Origin: Cyclobacterium salsum
Lineage (GTDB): Bacteria > Bacteroidota > Bacteroidia > Cytophagales > Cyclobacteriaceae
DNA length: 64,000 nucleotides
Assembly: GCF_010119245.1 (NCBI RefSeq)
Contig: NZ_WNKG01000004.1
Coordinates: 395,630 to 459,629, forward strand
Direction of reading: 5' to 3'
Below the pieces are notes generated by a model. The model ran no database searches, was not told the DNA's origin, and was given only the letters and a program-made list of their open reading frames with translations. A program made the position numbers and the translations under genes. Below are positions 1 to 9,098 of this stretch, one piece after another (positions within the stretch are counted from its first letter, which is position 1; every line of letters begins with the position of its first letter).

Positions 1-2
1 CC

Positions 3-1001
3 ATTAACTACTCTTCCCGGCATTATGTAATACTCGACGAGGTACAGGACAAGGTAGGTGAGAAGATCGCTGTACTCTGCCATGCCGAAGCCGCCACGGT
101 CACAGCGGGCTGCTGGTCTGCGATGGTTTTAGGTACGGCGGGAGTATTGACTGGCAAAGACCGGGATAAAATCAGGCAACTTCCCAATCTGGAGGGGATG
201 AAATCGGAAGTCATTGTACAAAAGTCTCACAATGTAGGTTACGTTCATGCCATTACGAATACAGGCGTGAAAGTAGTAGAAGTGGAAACAGCTGCAGATG
301 TTGATCGCGCCGTAAATGACAAAACCGCAATGATGTGGTTTCTAAATTACCAGGCGCCGGATGGCAAAATAAACCATGAAGAGTGGGTGGCCCTGGGAAA
401 AAAGCACGGGATCCCGACCATGATCGATATGGCGGCGGATGTACCCCCGGTAGAAAACCTATGGAAATACAATGATATGGGATTCGACCTGGTGTGCGTA
501 TCGGGAGGAAAGGCCATCAAAGGGCCCCAAAGTGCCGGTATCCTTATGGGGAGAAAAGACCTGATTGAAGCTGCCCGCCTGAGTGCTCCACCCCGTGGAG
601 GAACCATCGGAAGGGGCATGAAAGTGAATAAGGAGGAAATCCTTGGCATGTACGTGGCCCTGGACGAATACATCAAAAAAGACCATGAAAAGGAATGGAA
701 AGAATGGGAAGATAAAGTGGCCTATGTAGCCGGAGAGGTCGAAAAAATTGATGGTGTGACTACCGATGTCTCGGTACCTCCTATCGCCAATCACACCCCC
801 TATCTCAAAATTTCCTGGGATGATTCCATCCAACTTACCCGTGAACAACTGCAGGAAAAATTACGCATGGGGGATCCCTCCATAGAGGTCATTAGCGGCG
901 GCGATCATGCCATCAGTATGACAGTCTTCATGCTCCGGCCGAAAGAAGAAAAAATTGTAGCCAAGAGAATTGCCGAAGAGTTACGCATCGCAAAAGTTTA
1001 A
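3..1001 (+). CDS. SelA-like PLP-dependent enzyme (DgaE-type), 5' end outside window
   Basis: The frame is open from base 3 and contains family sequence before the first ATG at 123, so this is the 3' part of a gene cut by the window edge. The motif SGGKAIKGP places the PLP-binding lysine at 510-512, as in the SelA/DgaE group of fold-type I enzymes. DgaE of Salmonella is a D-glucosaminate-6-phosphate ammonia-lyase; the substrate here is unknown. The middle and end closely resemble the enzyme at 25153-26766, but this copy stops right after the PLP domain and lacks that protein's extra C-terminal domain. Three bases separate it from the amidohydrolase gene at 1005, so the two are surely co-transcribed. 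The presence of a signal peptide cannot be judged. Confidence 0.85.
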   Translation: MNYSSRHYVILDEVQDKVGEKIAVLCHAEAATVTAGCWSAMVLGTAGVLTGKDRDKIRQLPNLEGMKSEVIVQKSHNVGYVHAITNTGVKVVEVETAADVDRAVNDKTAMMWFLNYQAPDGKINHEEWVALGKKHGIPTMIDMAADVPPVENLWKYNDMGFDLVCVSGGKAIKGPQSAGILMGRKDLIEAARLSAPPRGGTIGRGMKVNKEEILGMYVALDEYIKKDHEKEWKEWEDKVAYVAGEVEKIDGVTTDVSVPPIANHTPYLKISWDDSIQLTREQLQEKLRMGDPSIEVISGGDHAISMTVFMLRPKEEKIVAKRIAEELRIAKV

Positions 1002-1004
1002 ACC

Positions 1005-2258
1005 ATGAAAATCAAAAAACATAGTATGTTATTGCTGCTGATGCTATTCAGCAGCCTTGTATCGGCCCAAACCTATGATTTATTAATCAAGGGAGGAAGA
1101 TTGATCGACCCGAAAAACAACCTGAACGGTGTCATGGATATTGCCATCACGGAGGGGAAAATAGCCAAAGTGGCGGCATCCATACCTGTTGGACAGGCCA
1201 AAAAAGTAATCCCTGCCGATGGACTGCTGGTCACTCCCGGCCTGATCGACATTCATGGCCATGTTTTTCACGGTACACAACCCAATCACTACCTTAGTGA
1301 TGGATTGATTGCAGTGCCGCCGGATGGTTTTACCTTCCGATCCGGGGTTACCACCATTGTGGATTGCGGAGGGCCTGGGTGGAAAAATTTTGACACCTTT
1401 AAGAAAAATATAATAGAGCCTAGCAAAACACGTGTACTCGCTTTCATGAATATCGTTGGAGAAGGCATGCGTGGGGGTGCCTGGGAACAAAATACAGGCG
1501 ATATGGATGCCAAGCTAAGCGCCATGGTGGCGCAGCAAAACCGACAGTATGTAGTCGGTTTTAAAGTGGCTCACTACAGCAGTAGGGACTGGATACCCAT
1601 AGATCGGGCCGTCGAAGCCGGAAACCTGGCCGATATACCTGTGATCGTAGACTTCGGTGGTTCTACCCAATTTGAGCCCTTGTCGATCCGGGAACTTTTC
1701 TTCGAACGATTGCGACCGGGAGACATTTACACCCATGCCTACGCGGAATTAAACGGAGCCCGGGAAACGGTGGTTAACCGGGAAACCCGGGAATTTGAGC
1801 CCTTTGTTCTGGAGGCTCAAAAGCGGGGGATTATTTTTGATGTGGGGTATGGAGGTGCCAGTTTCGAGTTCAAACAAGCTATCCCGGCGCTTGCCGCCGG
1901 TCTTTATCCAAATACCATCAGCACGGACCTTCACACGGGAAGCATGAATGCTGCCATGAAAAACATGCTAAACGTCATGACCACCTTTATGGCCATGGGC
2001 ATGGAACTCCCCCACGTAATTTCAGCAAGCACCTGGGAACCCGCACAGGTAATACAACGCACAGAGCTGGGACACCTCTCGGAAGGAGCTATTGCCGACC
2101 TGGCAATTCTAAACATCCGAGAGGGTGACTTCGGTGTTTGGGACCGCTCCGGTCAGAAAATAGCCACTAAGCAGCGGCTGGAATGTGAAATGACGATAAA
2201 AGACGGACAGGTTATGTATGATTTCAACGGCCTTGCCGCACAGGATCTGATCCAATAG
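1005..2258 (+). CDS. Secreted COG3964 amidohydrolase, paralogue 1
   Basis: A 417-residue amidohydrolase-superfamily protein with a clear signal peptide (about residues 1-22, ending SLVSAQ), so probably periplasmic. The first metal motif is HGH at residues 84-86 (DIHGHVFHG); a likely bridging lysine lies in VVGFKVAHY, a His in IYTHAY and the Asp in STDLHTGSMN. COG3964 proteins are often misannotated as dihydroorotases; Agrobacterium Atu3266 of this group was shown to hydrolyse acetyl-(R)-mandelate. Where both paralogues in this window have FDVGHGG, this copy has FDVGYGG (Tyr282), which may remove a metal ligand. It follows the SelA-like gene by 3 bases, and a strong terminator follows at 2283. 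Substrate unknown. Confidence 0.88.
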   Translation: MKIKKHSMLLLLMLFSSLVSAQTYDLLIKGGRLIDPKNNLNGVMDIAITEGKIAKVAASIPVGQAKKVIPADGLLVTPGLIDIHGHVFHGTQPNHYLSDGLIAVPPDGFTFRSGVTTIVDCGGPGWKNFDTFKKNIIEPSKTRVLAFMNIVGEGMRGGAWEQNTGDMDAKLSAMVAQQNRQYVVGFKVAHYSSRDWIPIDRAVEAGNLADIPVIVDFGGSTQFEPLSIRELFFERLRPGDIYTHAYAELNGARETVVNRETREFEPFVLEAQKRGIIFDVGYGGASFEFKQAIPALAAGLYPNTISTDLHTGSMNAAMKNMLNVMTTFMAMGMELPHVISASTWEPAQVIQRTELGHLSEGAIADLAILNIREGDFGVWDRSGQKIATKQRLECEMTIKDGQVMYDFNGLAAQDLIQ

Positions 2259-2282
2259 GAAATATATCCACCCTAAAATGAT

Positions 2283-2317
2283 AAAAAGTTTTCCCAAAAT
2301 TGGGAAAACTTTTTTTT
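2283..2317 (+). terminator. Rho-independent terminator after the amidohydrolase
   Basis: Stem AGTTTTCCCA / TGGGAAAACT with a 4-base loop, flanked by A-rich and T-rich runs (eight T after the stem). It lies 24 bases after the stop codon and ends the SelA-like/amidohydrolase operon. Confidence 0.8.
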
Positions 2318-2408
2318 GTTCCCCGGATAGCACTTAAATACAAGATTAACTATTTTGAATTTAAAAAAATGTAATTCTATTTTTATAGATAAAAAAGTAA
2401 TTTTATTT

Positions 2409-2441
2409 TTTGTATTTGAATAAAAATTTAATTTAATTTTG
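2409..2441 (+). promoter_or_regulatory. Bacteroidota-type promoter for the AhpD-like operon
   Basis: A -7 box TAATTTTG (2434-2441) matches TAnnTTTG, with TTTG at 2409-2412, 21 bases upstream, matching the -33 element of Bacteroidota housekeeping promoters. It lies in a very A+T-rich gap after a terminator and before the gene starting at 2497. Confidence 0.55.
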
Positions 2442-2446
2442 CGTTT

Positions 2447-2480
2447 GTTGATGGCTCACAAACGAGCCATTTTTAGCAAC
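2447..2480 (+). promoter_or_regulatory. Leader hairpin followed by a short U-run
   Basis: Stem ATGGCTC (2451-2457) / GAGCCAT (2464-2470) with a 6-base loop, followed by TTTTTAG; outer bases GTTG/CAAC (2447-2450 and 2477-2480) can also pair. It starts just after the predicted transcription start and lies fully in the 5' leader of the AhpD-like gene. It may be an attenuator or an mRNA-stability element. Confidence 0.4.
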
Positions 2481-2496
2481 TAATTTTTATACCATT

Positions 2497-3069
2497 ATGA
2501 AAGGGAGTTTTACAATCGTTGAGTACCCGGATGCCAGCCAAGAGGTAAAGGTCATCTATGATGATACCAAAAAAACCCTGGGAATACCCTTTGTGCTGAA
2601 CTGGTTTAAATGCCAGGCAGGAAATCCAGCCTTATTGAGAGGAAACTGGATGAAATTAAAAGCGACACTTTGTGAAGGAGAGGTACCCAATATTATCAAA
2701 CAATTGATCATCTATACGGTATCATCCGAAAGGAAATGCAATTATTGTGCAGAGGCGCACAAACTATTTGCGGATATGCTGGGAAAATCATTGAGTTCGG
2801 ATCCGGATTTTTTAATATCCGAAAATATGGATAGCGAATGGGTACCGGAGAGTTATAAAGTAGCCGTCAGAACGGTAGCCAATGCTGCCCTATCGGATGG
2901 GCATGTGGAAAACTCCGATTTCAATGTCCTCAAGGAAGCTGGGTTTTCGGAATCAGAAATTCAGGAACTTTTTGCTCAGGCGGATTTGGTGAACATGCTA
3001 AATACCATCGCCAATATTTCAGGAATTAAGATCGATAACGAAATCGTAGAACTGAGCTACTCCTTGTAA
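2497..3069 (+). CDS. AhpD-like / carboxymuconolactone decarboxylase family protein
   Basis: A 190-residue cytoplasmic protein. The motif ERKCNYCAEAH (Cys81, Cys84, His88) is the redox CxxC...H signature of the AhpD-like fold, used in alkylhydroperoxidase-type thiol chemistry. No signal peptide. The start ATG follows the promoter and leader hairpin at 2409-2480. The stop codon directly abuts the ATG of the next gene (3069/3070), so it is co-transcribed with the HisKA-like protein and the lone receiver, suggesting that a peroxidase-like or redox-sensing protein is tied to that signalling pair. The exact substrate and electron donor cannot be read from sequence. Confidence 0.8.
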   Translation: MKGSFTIVEYPDASQEVKVIYDDTKKTLGIPFVLNWFKCQAGNPALLRGNWMKLKATLCEGEVPNIIKQLIIYTVSSERKCNYCAEAHKLFADMLGKSLSSDPDFLISENMDSEWVPESYKVAVRTVANAALSDGHVENSDFNVLKEAGFSESEIQELFAQADLVNMLNTIANISGIKIDNEIVELSYSL

Positions 3070-3894
3070 ATGGAAGGCACACAATCCTATCTGGGCTATA
3101 AAATCTTGTTTGAAGCGATGGTGCGGTTTTCAGCGGGAATTTCAGAAGTAAAAAGCCTGGAAAATCTACCTGGTGAAATCAGCCGTCATCTGAAATACCT
3201 GATCAACTTTCAAGACTTCCGCTTTTATTATGTCGTTCCGGAGGGAATGGACGGCATCTTAGTAGACAAAGGGGGTTACACCAGCTATGAGTTTCGCTGC
3301 CATTTAGACCCCAACTCCGTGGAGGCCGAAGTAATGGAGACCGGTATACCTACACAGGTTACCTGCTCCGAAACCGGCCATCAAATTCATTGTTGGAAAT
3401 TCACTACTGGCAGGAACCAGGACAGCCTCATTCGAATTCGGTCTCAGGATACGGTTTCACTAGCGGAAAATAGCATTCCAATAATTAAAGTAATAAATAA
3501 AATGGTCGCTGCGAGAGTGGAAAACCTCAAAATGATCGATCTGATCCACCGGCAAAACCAGAAATTAGAAACGTTAACTGTGTCCTTGCATTCAAAAAAT
3601 GAAGAGGTTAGGGAACTTAACCGCTTGCAGGAAGCCACTATTGAGGTAAAAACAGCCCGCCTGAAAAGCTCCAACAGCAAACTTAAAGCATTGATACAAT
3701 TTAATTCCCATCAACTTCGCGAGCCGTTAACCCGGGTGCTGGGAATGATAGCTATTAAAGATGACATACCGCAGGGTGAATTTATTTCGGATATTCTACC
3801 CCTGATGCAGGAATCCGTCTTGGATCTGGACCTTGCCGTAAGGGAGGTAATTGAGCGGTCCGAATTGCTAAAAGAAGAAATCGAAACTACTTAA
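3070..3894 (+). CDS. GAF-like/coiled-coil protein with HisKA-like H-box, no ATPase domain
   Basis: A 274-residue protein. Residues about 10-150 look like a GAF-type sensory fold (weak). A coiled coil spans about 155-212, followed by FNSHQLREPLTR with His214 in an H-box-like position. The protein ends about 60 residues later, so there is no HATPase_c domain and it cannot autophosphorylate by itself. It could act as a phosphotransfer or dimerisation partner for another kinase. It abuts the AhpD-like gene upstream and is followed after 11 bases by a lone receiver, forming a three-gene operon. A related design is seen in the convergent gene at 4349-5371. Confidence 0.7.
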   Translation: MEGTQSYLGYKILFEAMVRFSAGISEVKSLENLPGEISRHLKYLINFQDFRFYYVVPEGMDGILVDKGGYTSYEFRCHLDPNSVEAEVMETGIPTQVTCSETGHQIHCWKFTTGRNQDSLIRIRSQDTVSLAENSIPIIKVINKMVAARVENLKMIDLIHRQNQKLETLTVSLHSKNEEVRELNRLQEATIEVKTARLKSSNSKLKALIQFNSHQLREPLTRVLGMIAIKDDIPQGEFISDILPLMQESVLDLDLAVREVIERSELLKEEIETT

Positions 3895-3905
3895 AAAAGA
3901 AAGAT

Positions 3906-4325
3906 ATGAAAGTTTTTTTAATTGATGACCAAAAAATCACCAACGTGCTTAATAAAAAATACCTGAATATGATTCGCGAGGATTTGGTAATCTACGATTT
4001 TGATGATCCGGAATTGGCACTGGAAGCACTGGAAAGAGAAAAGCCCGCATTGATCTTCCTGGACTTGAATATGCCAATCGTAAGTGGCTGGGATATCTTG
4101 AGCTTTATGCGAAACCACCATATCGAAATCCCCGTCATCATCCTGACTTCATCCAATAGCCAGCAGGACCGGGAAAAAGCCACCCTTTATCACAATGTCT
4201 TTTCTTTCCAACTAAAACCCCTAACCAAGATTGGGTTCACCGACTTGCTGGATGGTGCGCTAAAATCGGGTAATGAGGGAGAGATCGGATCGAAACTAGT
4301 ACCTGATCAGAACACAGAAAAATAA
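3906..4325 (+). CDS. Single-domain response regulator (CheY-like receiver)
   Basis: A 139-residue receiver without an output domain. Acidic pair Asp7-Asp8, phospho-acceptor Asp53 in FLDLNMP, Thr81 in LTSS and Lys104 in QLKP are all present, so it should be phosphorylatable. It is the last gene of the AhpD-like/HisKA-like operon and probably signals by protein contact or as a phosphorelay step. The partner kinase is not certain; the full histidine kinase at 5575-7827 is the nearest candidate with an ATPase domain. Confidence 0.88.
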   Translation: MKVFLIDDQKITNVLNKKYLNMIREDLVIYDFDDPELALEALEREKPALIFLDLNMPIVSGWDILSFMRNHHIEIPVIILTSSNSQQDREKATLYHNVFSFQLKPLTKIGFTDLLDGALKSGNEGEIGSKLVPDQNTEK

Positions 4326-4348
4326 CATCCGGGGCAGTAGGCGTGGCA

Positions 4349-5371
4349 CTACCCTTCTTTTTTTTCCTTTAAATTTACTTTGTCTGTCTTATTTACGATA
4401 TCCCGGATAATATCGTCCAGTTCTTCTGCCGAATCCAGTATCATTTTTCGGAAATTATCTTTTCCAAAATCCCGTTCCAGGCTATCCATACCCATCACCA
4501 GACTCATCAATCGGGCTAAAGGGGCTCTCACCACGTGAGACTGTAACCAGGCGATTTCTTGCAAACGTTTGTTCTGATCCTCTATCGCATGAATATACCG
4601 CATCCGATCGGTAATATCGTTCGCCAACACCACCTCTGCTTTTATTCCCTGATAATCAATTACGTTACCTTTAATTTCCACCGTGATTATTTCCCCATTC
4701 TTTTTTCGGTGCTTGAAGATCTTGGGACCAGGGTCAGGTTTTCCTTCCCTAATCCCCGAAATAACTCTTTCCAATCGGGACACTTCTTCTTTCGGACGGA
4801 TATCCCGCAGACTCATGCTCAAAAATTCCTCTTTTGAATAGCCATAGTGATCGATTGCCGCCTTATTGACATCCAGAAAATTCAAGGTCTCCAAACTATA
4901 CAGGTACATGGGTTGAGGACTTAAATGAAAAAGCTCTTTGTAACGTTTTTCGGAATCTTTTAACTGACTGGATATCTGGTACCTCCCAATGCTATAAATA
5001 ATGCTTTTGAAGAGCGATGTAGGAGATAATTCATCTTTCAGCAGGTAGTCAGAAACACCAAGAGCCAGGGACTTCATGCCAAATTCTATATTGGAATACC
5101 CCGTAAGCACCACAATACTCACGTCTCCGGCCAATTCTTTTACCTTTACTATCAACTCCTCCCCTTGTAAATCAGGCAAAGTTAAATCCAGGATAACAGC
5201 ATCCAGATGAATTCCCGGGTCCTGCAGTTTCTCCTTGGCTTCCTGAAAAGTATGGGCAAAGGTCAATTTCAGGTTCAAAATCTTCTCATGAAGATACTCT
5301 TCAATTAAAAGAACATCACCCATGTTATCCTCAACCAATAATAAATGATATCCCTCGTGATCTTTTATCAT
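4349..5371 (-). CDS. Receiver-PAS-HisKA-like protein without ATPase domain
   Basis: A 340-residue protein: receiver at residues 8-125 (Asp62 in LDLTLPDL, Lys112), PAS at about 140-255 (RYKELFHLSPQPMYLY, NDITDR), then an H-box-like segment WLQSHVVRAPLARL with His279 and a short helical tail. No N, G1 or G2 ATP-binding boxes follow, so it is not a complete kinase. It is convergent with the lone receiver gene, 23 bases apart, and in the same direction as the full PAS kinase upstream of it. It may link phosphorylation on Asp62 to the PAS signal or to dimer exchange with the kinase. Confidence 0.78.
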   Translation of the reverse strand: MIKDHEGYHLLLVEDNMGDVLLIEEYLHEKILNLKLTFAHTFQEAKEKLQDPGIHLDAVILDLTLPDLQGEELIVKVKELAGDVSIVVLTGYSNIEFGMKSLALGVSDYLLKDELSPTSLFKSIIYSIGRYQISSQLKDSEKRYKELFHLSPQPMYLYSLETLNFLDVNKAAIDHYGYSKEEFLSMSLRDIRPKEEVSRLERVISGIREGKPDPGPKIFKHRKKNGEIITVEIKGNVIDYQGIKAEVVLANDITDRMRYIHAIEDQNKRLQEIAWLQSHVVRAPLARLMSLVMGMDSLERDFGKDNFRKMILDSAEELDDIIRDIVNKTDKVNLKEKKEG

Positions 5372-5574
5372 TCCATTAAAAAAAACTAACCAGGCAGCTT
5401 CCTGCTTTTTGTGTCTGCTGCCTGTTATTATGATTGCTGTTTTCCAATTATGCCGTTTTATTTAATCTTTTATAAAACAATTTAATTAACTCAATAATAA
5501 ATCTAAATCCAATCAATCCGTAAATTTTCTACTGCATAAACAGTAGAATAACCAGATCGTTACATTTTTTTGAC

Positions 5575-7827
5575 TCATTGTAGGGATTTGGGTACCGTAA
5601 AGTAGAAAATGCTTCCTTTTCCCTCTTCCGAATGAAAGCCAATGGTGCCACCAAGGTTCTCAATGATTTTCTTACTCATGGCCAGACCGATCCCGGACCC
5701 GGAATACGATTTATTGGCATGTAACCTGGAAAACAAAATAAAAACCCGGGATTGAAACGACTCTGGAATGCCGATGCCATTGTCAATTACCTGAAATTCC
5801 CAAAAATCCGCCTTTTCCGCTGCCTGAATCTCTATTTTAGGTTGTTGCTCGGGATGCTGGTATTTAAGTGCATTGTTGATCAGGTTTTGGAATACCTGAT
5901 GTATGGGAGCGATTGGAATTTTCAATTTCGGAAGCTTACCAAGAATAATCTCCGCCCCTTTTTGATGTATCAATTCTTTTTGTAACCCCAATATGTTGTT
6001 TACGATCTCCTCAATGGCCACTTCTTTTACCTTCTCATCCATTCTACCTACCCTGGAATAAGCCAAGAGATCCATGATGATATTTTTCATGCGGCTGGCA
6101 CCATCCACCGCATAATGTATAAATTCCTTCCCCTTTGTATCCAATAATGGATTGTATTTCTTTTCCAAAAGCCCCAAAAATCCGGTAATCATTCGCAAAG
6201 GCTCCTGCAGGTCATGAGAGGCGATATAGGCAAACTGCTCCAGCTCCTCGTTGGACTTTTCCAACTCTTTGGCTTTTTTCTGAAGCTCATCATTAAGGTT
6301 TTTAAGTTTTTCTTCCTCGTTTTTCCGATCGGTTACATCCCTTGACATGCCCACTAAGCCTACTACCTTCCCTTTTGCATCCTTCAGAGGAACCTTATTG
6401 GTCAGTAACCAGACCCGGCTACCCCTACGGTCAAAATAATATTCCTCCACGTTCATTTCCGGCTTGCCATCCTGAATAATTTTCCGGTCATAGGCAGCCA
6501 TTCCATCGGCTATTTCTTTTGGAAAATAGTCATAGACCGTTTTTCCCAAGGTTTCCCCTTCGGTTTTAGCTCCTAACGAATGCTCATATTGGTAGCGGTT
6601 ATTAATGATGTGTTTTCCAGAAGTATCTTTAACATAAATCTGAATCGGCAGGTTATCAATGATCGCACGCAAAAGCGACCGCTCTTTAATTAAGGACTCG
6701 TCTGCCCGTTTTTTTTCTGTAATATCATATCCAACCCATATGTACTGGTATATCTTCCCCTGATTATCTCGAATAGGAATGACCACCGTATCCACCCAAA
6801 AGATCCCCCCTTTTCTTTTTTGACCCCGAAGTTCTCCCCGCCATATATTCCCTGACAGGAGTGTGTCCCAACAGTTGGCGATCAACTCCAGGTCCCGCTC
6901 ATCGTAAAGGGTGGTAAGAGAAGCTTTCTCGATACTATCTTTATCATAACCTGAAATATCTTGAAATTTTTGGTTGAGGTATACCACCTTTTTCCCTTTA
7001 TCCAAAATCATCACCAGACAGGATTCGTCGAGTGCAAACCGGTAATCAGACAATTCCTTCAGGCTCTCCAATAGCTGATCCTCGGCTTCCAGCCTTTCCG
7101 TAATGTCATTGATCAAAACCATCGAGCACCTTTTTCCCTCTATTTCTACCAGGTGACCGGTTATTTTCACAAGCATAACCTCACCCGCTTTATTGCGATG
7201 TCTCCATATTTCATTGTGTATGTCTCCATAAACATCTGCCTGCCGGGTATGCTTTTCGATAAGGGGAATATCTTCCGGAGGTCTGATGTCCCGAATATTC
7301 AATCGCAAAAACTCTTCCCGGGTATACCCGTATTTCAACAGTGCTTGCCGGTTACAATCGATAATATGAAGGGTGTCAAATTCCCATACAAACATGGGCA
7401 TGGGATTTTCCTCAAACATATACCGGTACAGGTGATCCGAACCGGAGGAAAGGTTAATAGCCGGGAACGATGCCTTGTCCAACAGTGATTGCAACATTCC
7501 ACAAGGCTGCAATGAATCTCCTTCGGGGATCACCCTTCCCTGAATCCTCACCCAGTCCCCTGAAAGAAGCGCTAATGTTTCTTCAAATTCCTGATTTGAT
7601 TGCAAAAGCCTCTCCAGACTGTGCGCAATCGTCTTGTCAAAAGGCGGTTGAAATAAATTTTTGAAAGATTCGATCGACAAAGTTTGCCCACCGGTAAACC
7701 CAAGGATCGCTGCCCCATCGGGACTTAAACGGACAACTTGATGGTCTGAATCAATTTCCCAGGCCCCAATGCCACAGGCATCCAGAATACGTGACCACTG
7801 GCGGTATTCCTGTTCGTTAACACCCAT
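5575..7827 (-). CDS. Multi-PAS sensor histidine kinase
   Basis: A 750-residue, apparently soluble kinase; no transmembrane segment is evident. At least four PAS/PAC modules can be seen (about residues 12-110, 130-250, 262-375, 380-503), the second and later ones with PAC ends such as NDITER, YDITEK and RDVTDR. A coiled coil precedes the HisKA box FAYIASHDLQEPL with His538. The ATPase domain has an N box (LINNALKY), G1 (DNGIGIPES) and G2 (GSGIGLAMSKK). It is the only complete kinase in the 2.5-7.8 kb signalling block and may phosphorylate the orphan receivers there. The PAS ligand is unknown. Confidence 0.9.
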   Translation of the reverse strand: MGVNEQEYRQWSRILDACGIGAWEIDSDHQVVRLSPDGAAILGFTGGQTLSIESFKNLFQPPFDKTIAHSLERLLQSNQEFEETLALLSGDWVRIQGRVIPEGDSLQPCGMLQSLLDKASFPAINLSSGSDHLYRYMFEENPMPMFVWEFDTLHIIDCNRQALLKYGYTREEFLRLNIRDIRPPEDIPLIEKHTRQADVYGDIHNEIWRHRNKAGEVMLVKITGHLVEIEGKRCSMVLINDITERLEAEDQLLESLKELSDYRFALDESCLVMILDKGKKVVYLNQKFQDISGYDKDSIEKASLTTLYDERDLELIANCWDTLLSGNIWRGELRGQKRKGGIFWVDTVVIPIRDNQGKIYQYIWVGYDITEKKRADESLIKERSLLRAIIDNLPIQIYVKDTSGKHIINNRYQYEHSLGAKTEGETLGKTVYDYFPKEIADGMAAYDRKIIQDGKPEMNVEEYYFDRRGSRVWLLTNKVPLKDAKGKVVGLVGMSRDVTDRKNEEEKLKNLNDELQKKAKELEKSNEELEQFAYIASHDLQEPLRMITGFLGLLEKKYNPLLDTKGKEFIHYAVDGASRMKNIIMDLLAYSRVGRMDEKVKEVAIEEIVNNILGLQKELIHQKGAEIILGKLPKLKIPIAPIHQVFQNLINNALKYQHPEQQPKIEIQAAEKADFWEFQVIDNGIGIPESFQSRVFILFSRLHANKSYSGSGIGLAMSKKIIENLGGTIGFHSEEGKGSIFYFTVPKSLQ

Positions 7828-7866
7828 GACTTTAGAATTTAACTTAAAAATAGTTTGACGCTGGTA

Positions 7867-8811
7867 TTACCTCTTAAAGGACCTTCCAGGGATTTCTACT
7901 CTAAACCAATCAATATTTCCACCGTCTTGCAAGGTAATATAGGCCGTTCTACCATCTGTTCCTCCAAAGGCAATATTAGAAGGCTTTTTCCCTGACACAT
8001 TGATTTCCTGCAACAATTCCCCCTCCGGAGACAGCTTGGCTACCGTACCTTTTCCATGTCGGGTTACATACAGGTTCCCTTCGGTATCCACCCGCATCCC
8101 GTCCATTCCAAAATCATCAAACGTATGAATGAGCCTTTTATTGGAAATCTCTCCCGACTCCCCGAGGTCATAAGCCCAAACGGTACGCTGTACGGATTCA
8201 TTTACATAAAGGGTTCGATTATCCTGGCTGACTTCAATGCCATTGGTCGTCCCCATGTCAGATTCAAGTAATACAAATTGGCCATCCAGCCCTACCCGCC
8301 AGAGCTGCCCGGTGCTTTCCTGCCAGTTTGGATCACTGGCAAACAGGATATCGTTGTCCATAATCGCCAGATCGTTGGGCTGATTTAAATCGTCATGGTG
8401 GGCATATACCGAAATCTCCCGTGTATCCATATCCACCTCCAACACATTATGACCCGTATAATCCGCGATCAACATGTTGCCCTTTGAATTGAAACGGATG
8501 CCATTGCCAGTACTTCCCTCGGGAAGGGTTACAAACAAGCTGGCATCTCCCTCAGGAGAAACCTTACCAATGGTGCCGTCTTTTTCAAAATTCACTACGT
8601 ACAGGTTTCCATCTGCATCTACCGCCGGGCCCTCAATACCCGTGGTGAATTCGCCTCCACTGGTAAGAGAATGACTGAGGTACAATGATTCCTCTTCTTT
8701 CATATTTTCCGTTTCTTTTTCGTTTTTCCTGGGACTACAGGCCAATACCGTTACTAGAATCAAAACAATACACAAATGGCTACTTTTCACAAAGGACATG
8801 AATAACATCAT
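7867..8811 (-). CDS. SMP-30/gluconolactonase-like lipoprotein
   Basis: A 314-residue six-bladed-propeller protein of the SMP-30/gluconolactonase/LRE group. The N-terminus carries a lipoprotein signal with Cys25 in VLACSP, so it is exported and lipid-anchored; the start could also be Met5. Repeated blades end in patterns such as DGNLYV and SKGNMLI. Likely metal ligands are Glu60 (EGPAVD), Asn in QPNDLAI and Asp in DGMRVD, as in lactonases of this fold. It reads away from the exported RidA and the BASS transporter. In the context of the neighbouring catabolic genes it could open a sugar- or acid-derived lactone in the periplasm; substrate unknown. Confidence 0.78.
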   Translation of the reverse strand: MMLFMSFVKSSHLCIVLILVTVLACSPRKNEKETENMKEEESLYLSHSLTSGGEFTTGIEGPAVDADGNLYVVNFEKDGTIGKVSPEGDASLFVTLPEGSTGNGIRFNSKGNMLIADYTGHNVLEVDMDTREISVYAHHDDLNQPNDLAIMDNDILFASDPNWQESTGQLWRVGLDGQFVLLESDMGTTNGIEVSQDNRTLYVNESVQRTVWAYDLGESGEISNKRLIHTFDDFGMDGMRVDTEGNLYVTRHGKGTVAKLSPEGELLQEINVSGKKPSNIAFGGTDGRTAYITLQDGGNIDWFRVEIPGRSFKR

Positions 8812-9098
8812 TAATTAGGCAAAATTAATCGTTTCTATTGATCTACTTCAAAGAAAATAAAATGGACCCGATTTTCCATTACATTAACCACACAAAATAT
8901 AAGGAATAATTTTATCAAATCAGAACTATTCCTGGCCTATCCACAGAACGCATGGCCAGCAGGTAACTTCCAATCCCATCGCCTCCCGGATTGCCATCAG
9001 CCTGAATATAGGCTATTATGCATTTGGAGAAAAAAATTTATTGCCATATATTCCGAGGTTTTATTGTTTACACAAAAATCAATTCCCAAATTCAACTC

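Noticed and set aside
4559..4837. A 92-codon plus-strand frame opposite the receiver-PAS gene
   Set aside because: Shadow of the minus-strand gene, no own features.
9018..9098. Upstream start for the RidA gene
   Set aside because: The extra 27 residues do not resemble a signal and would bury the clear export signal starting at 9099.
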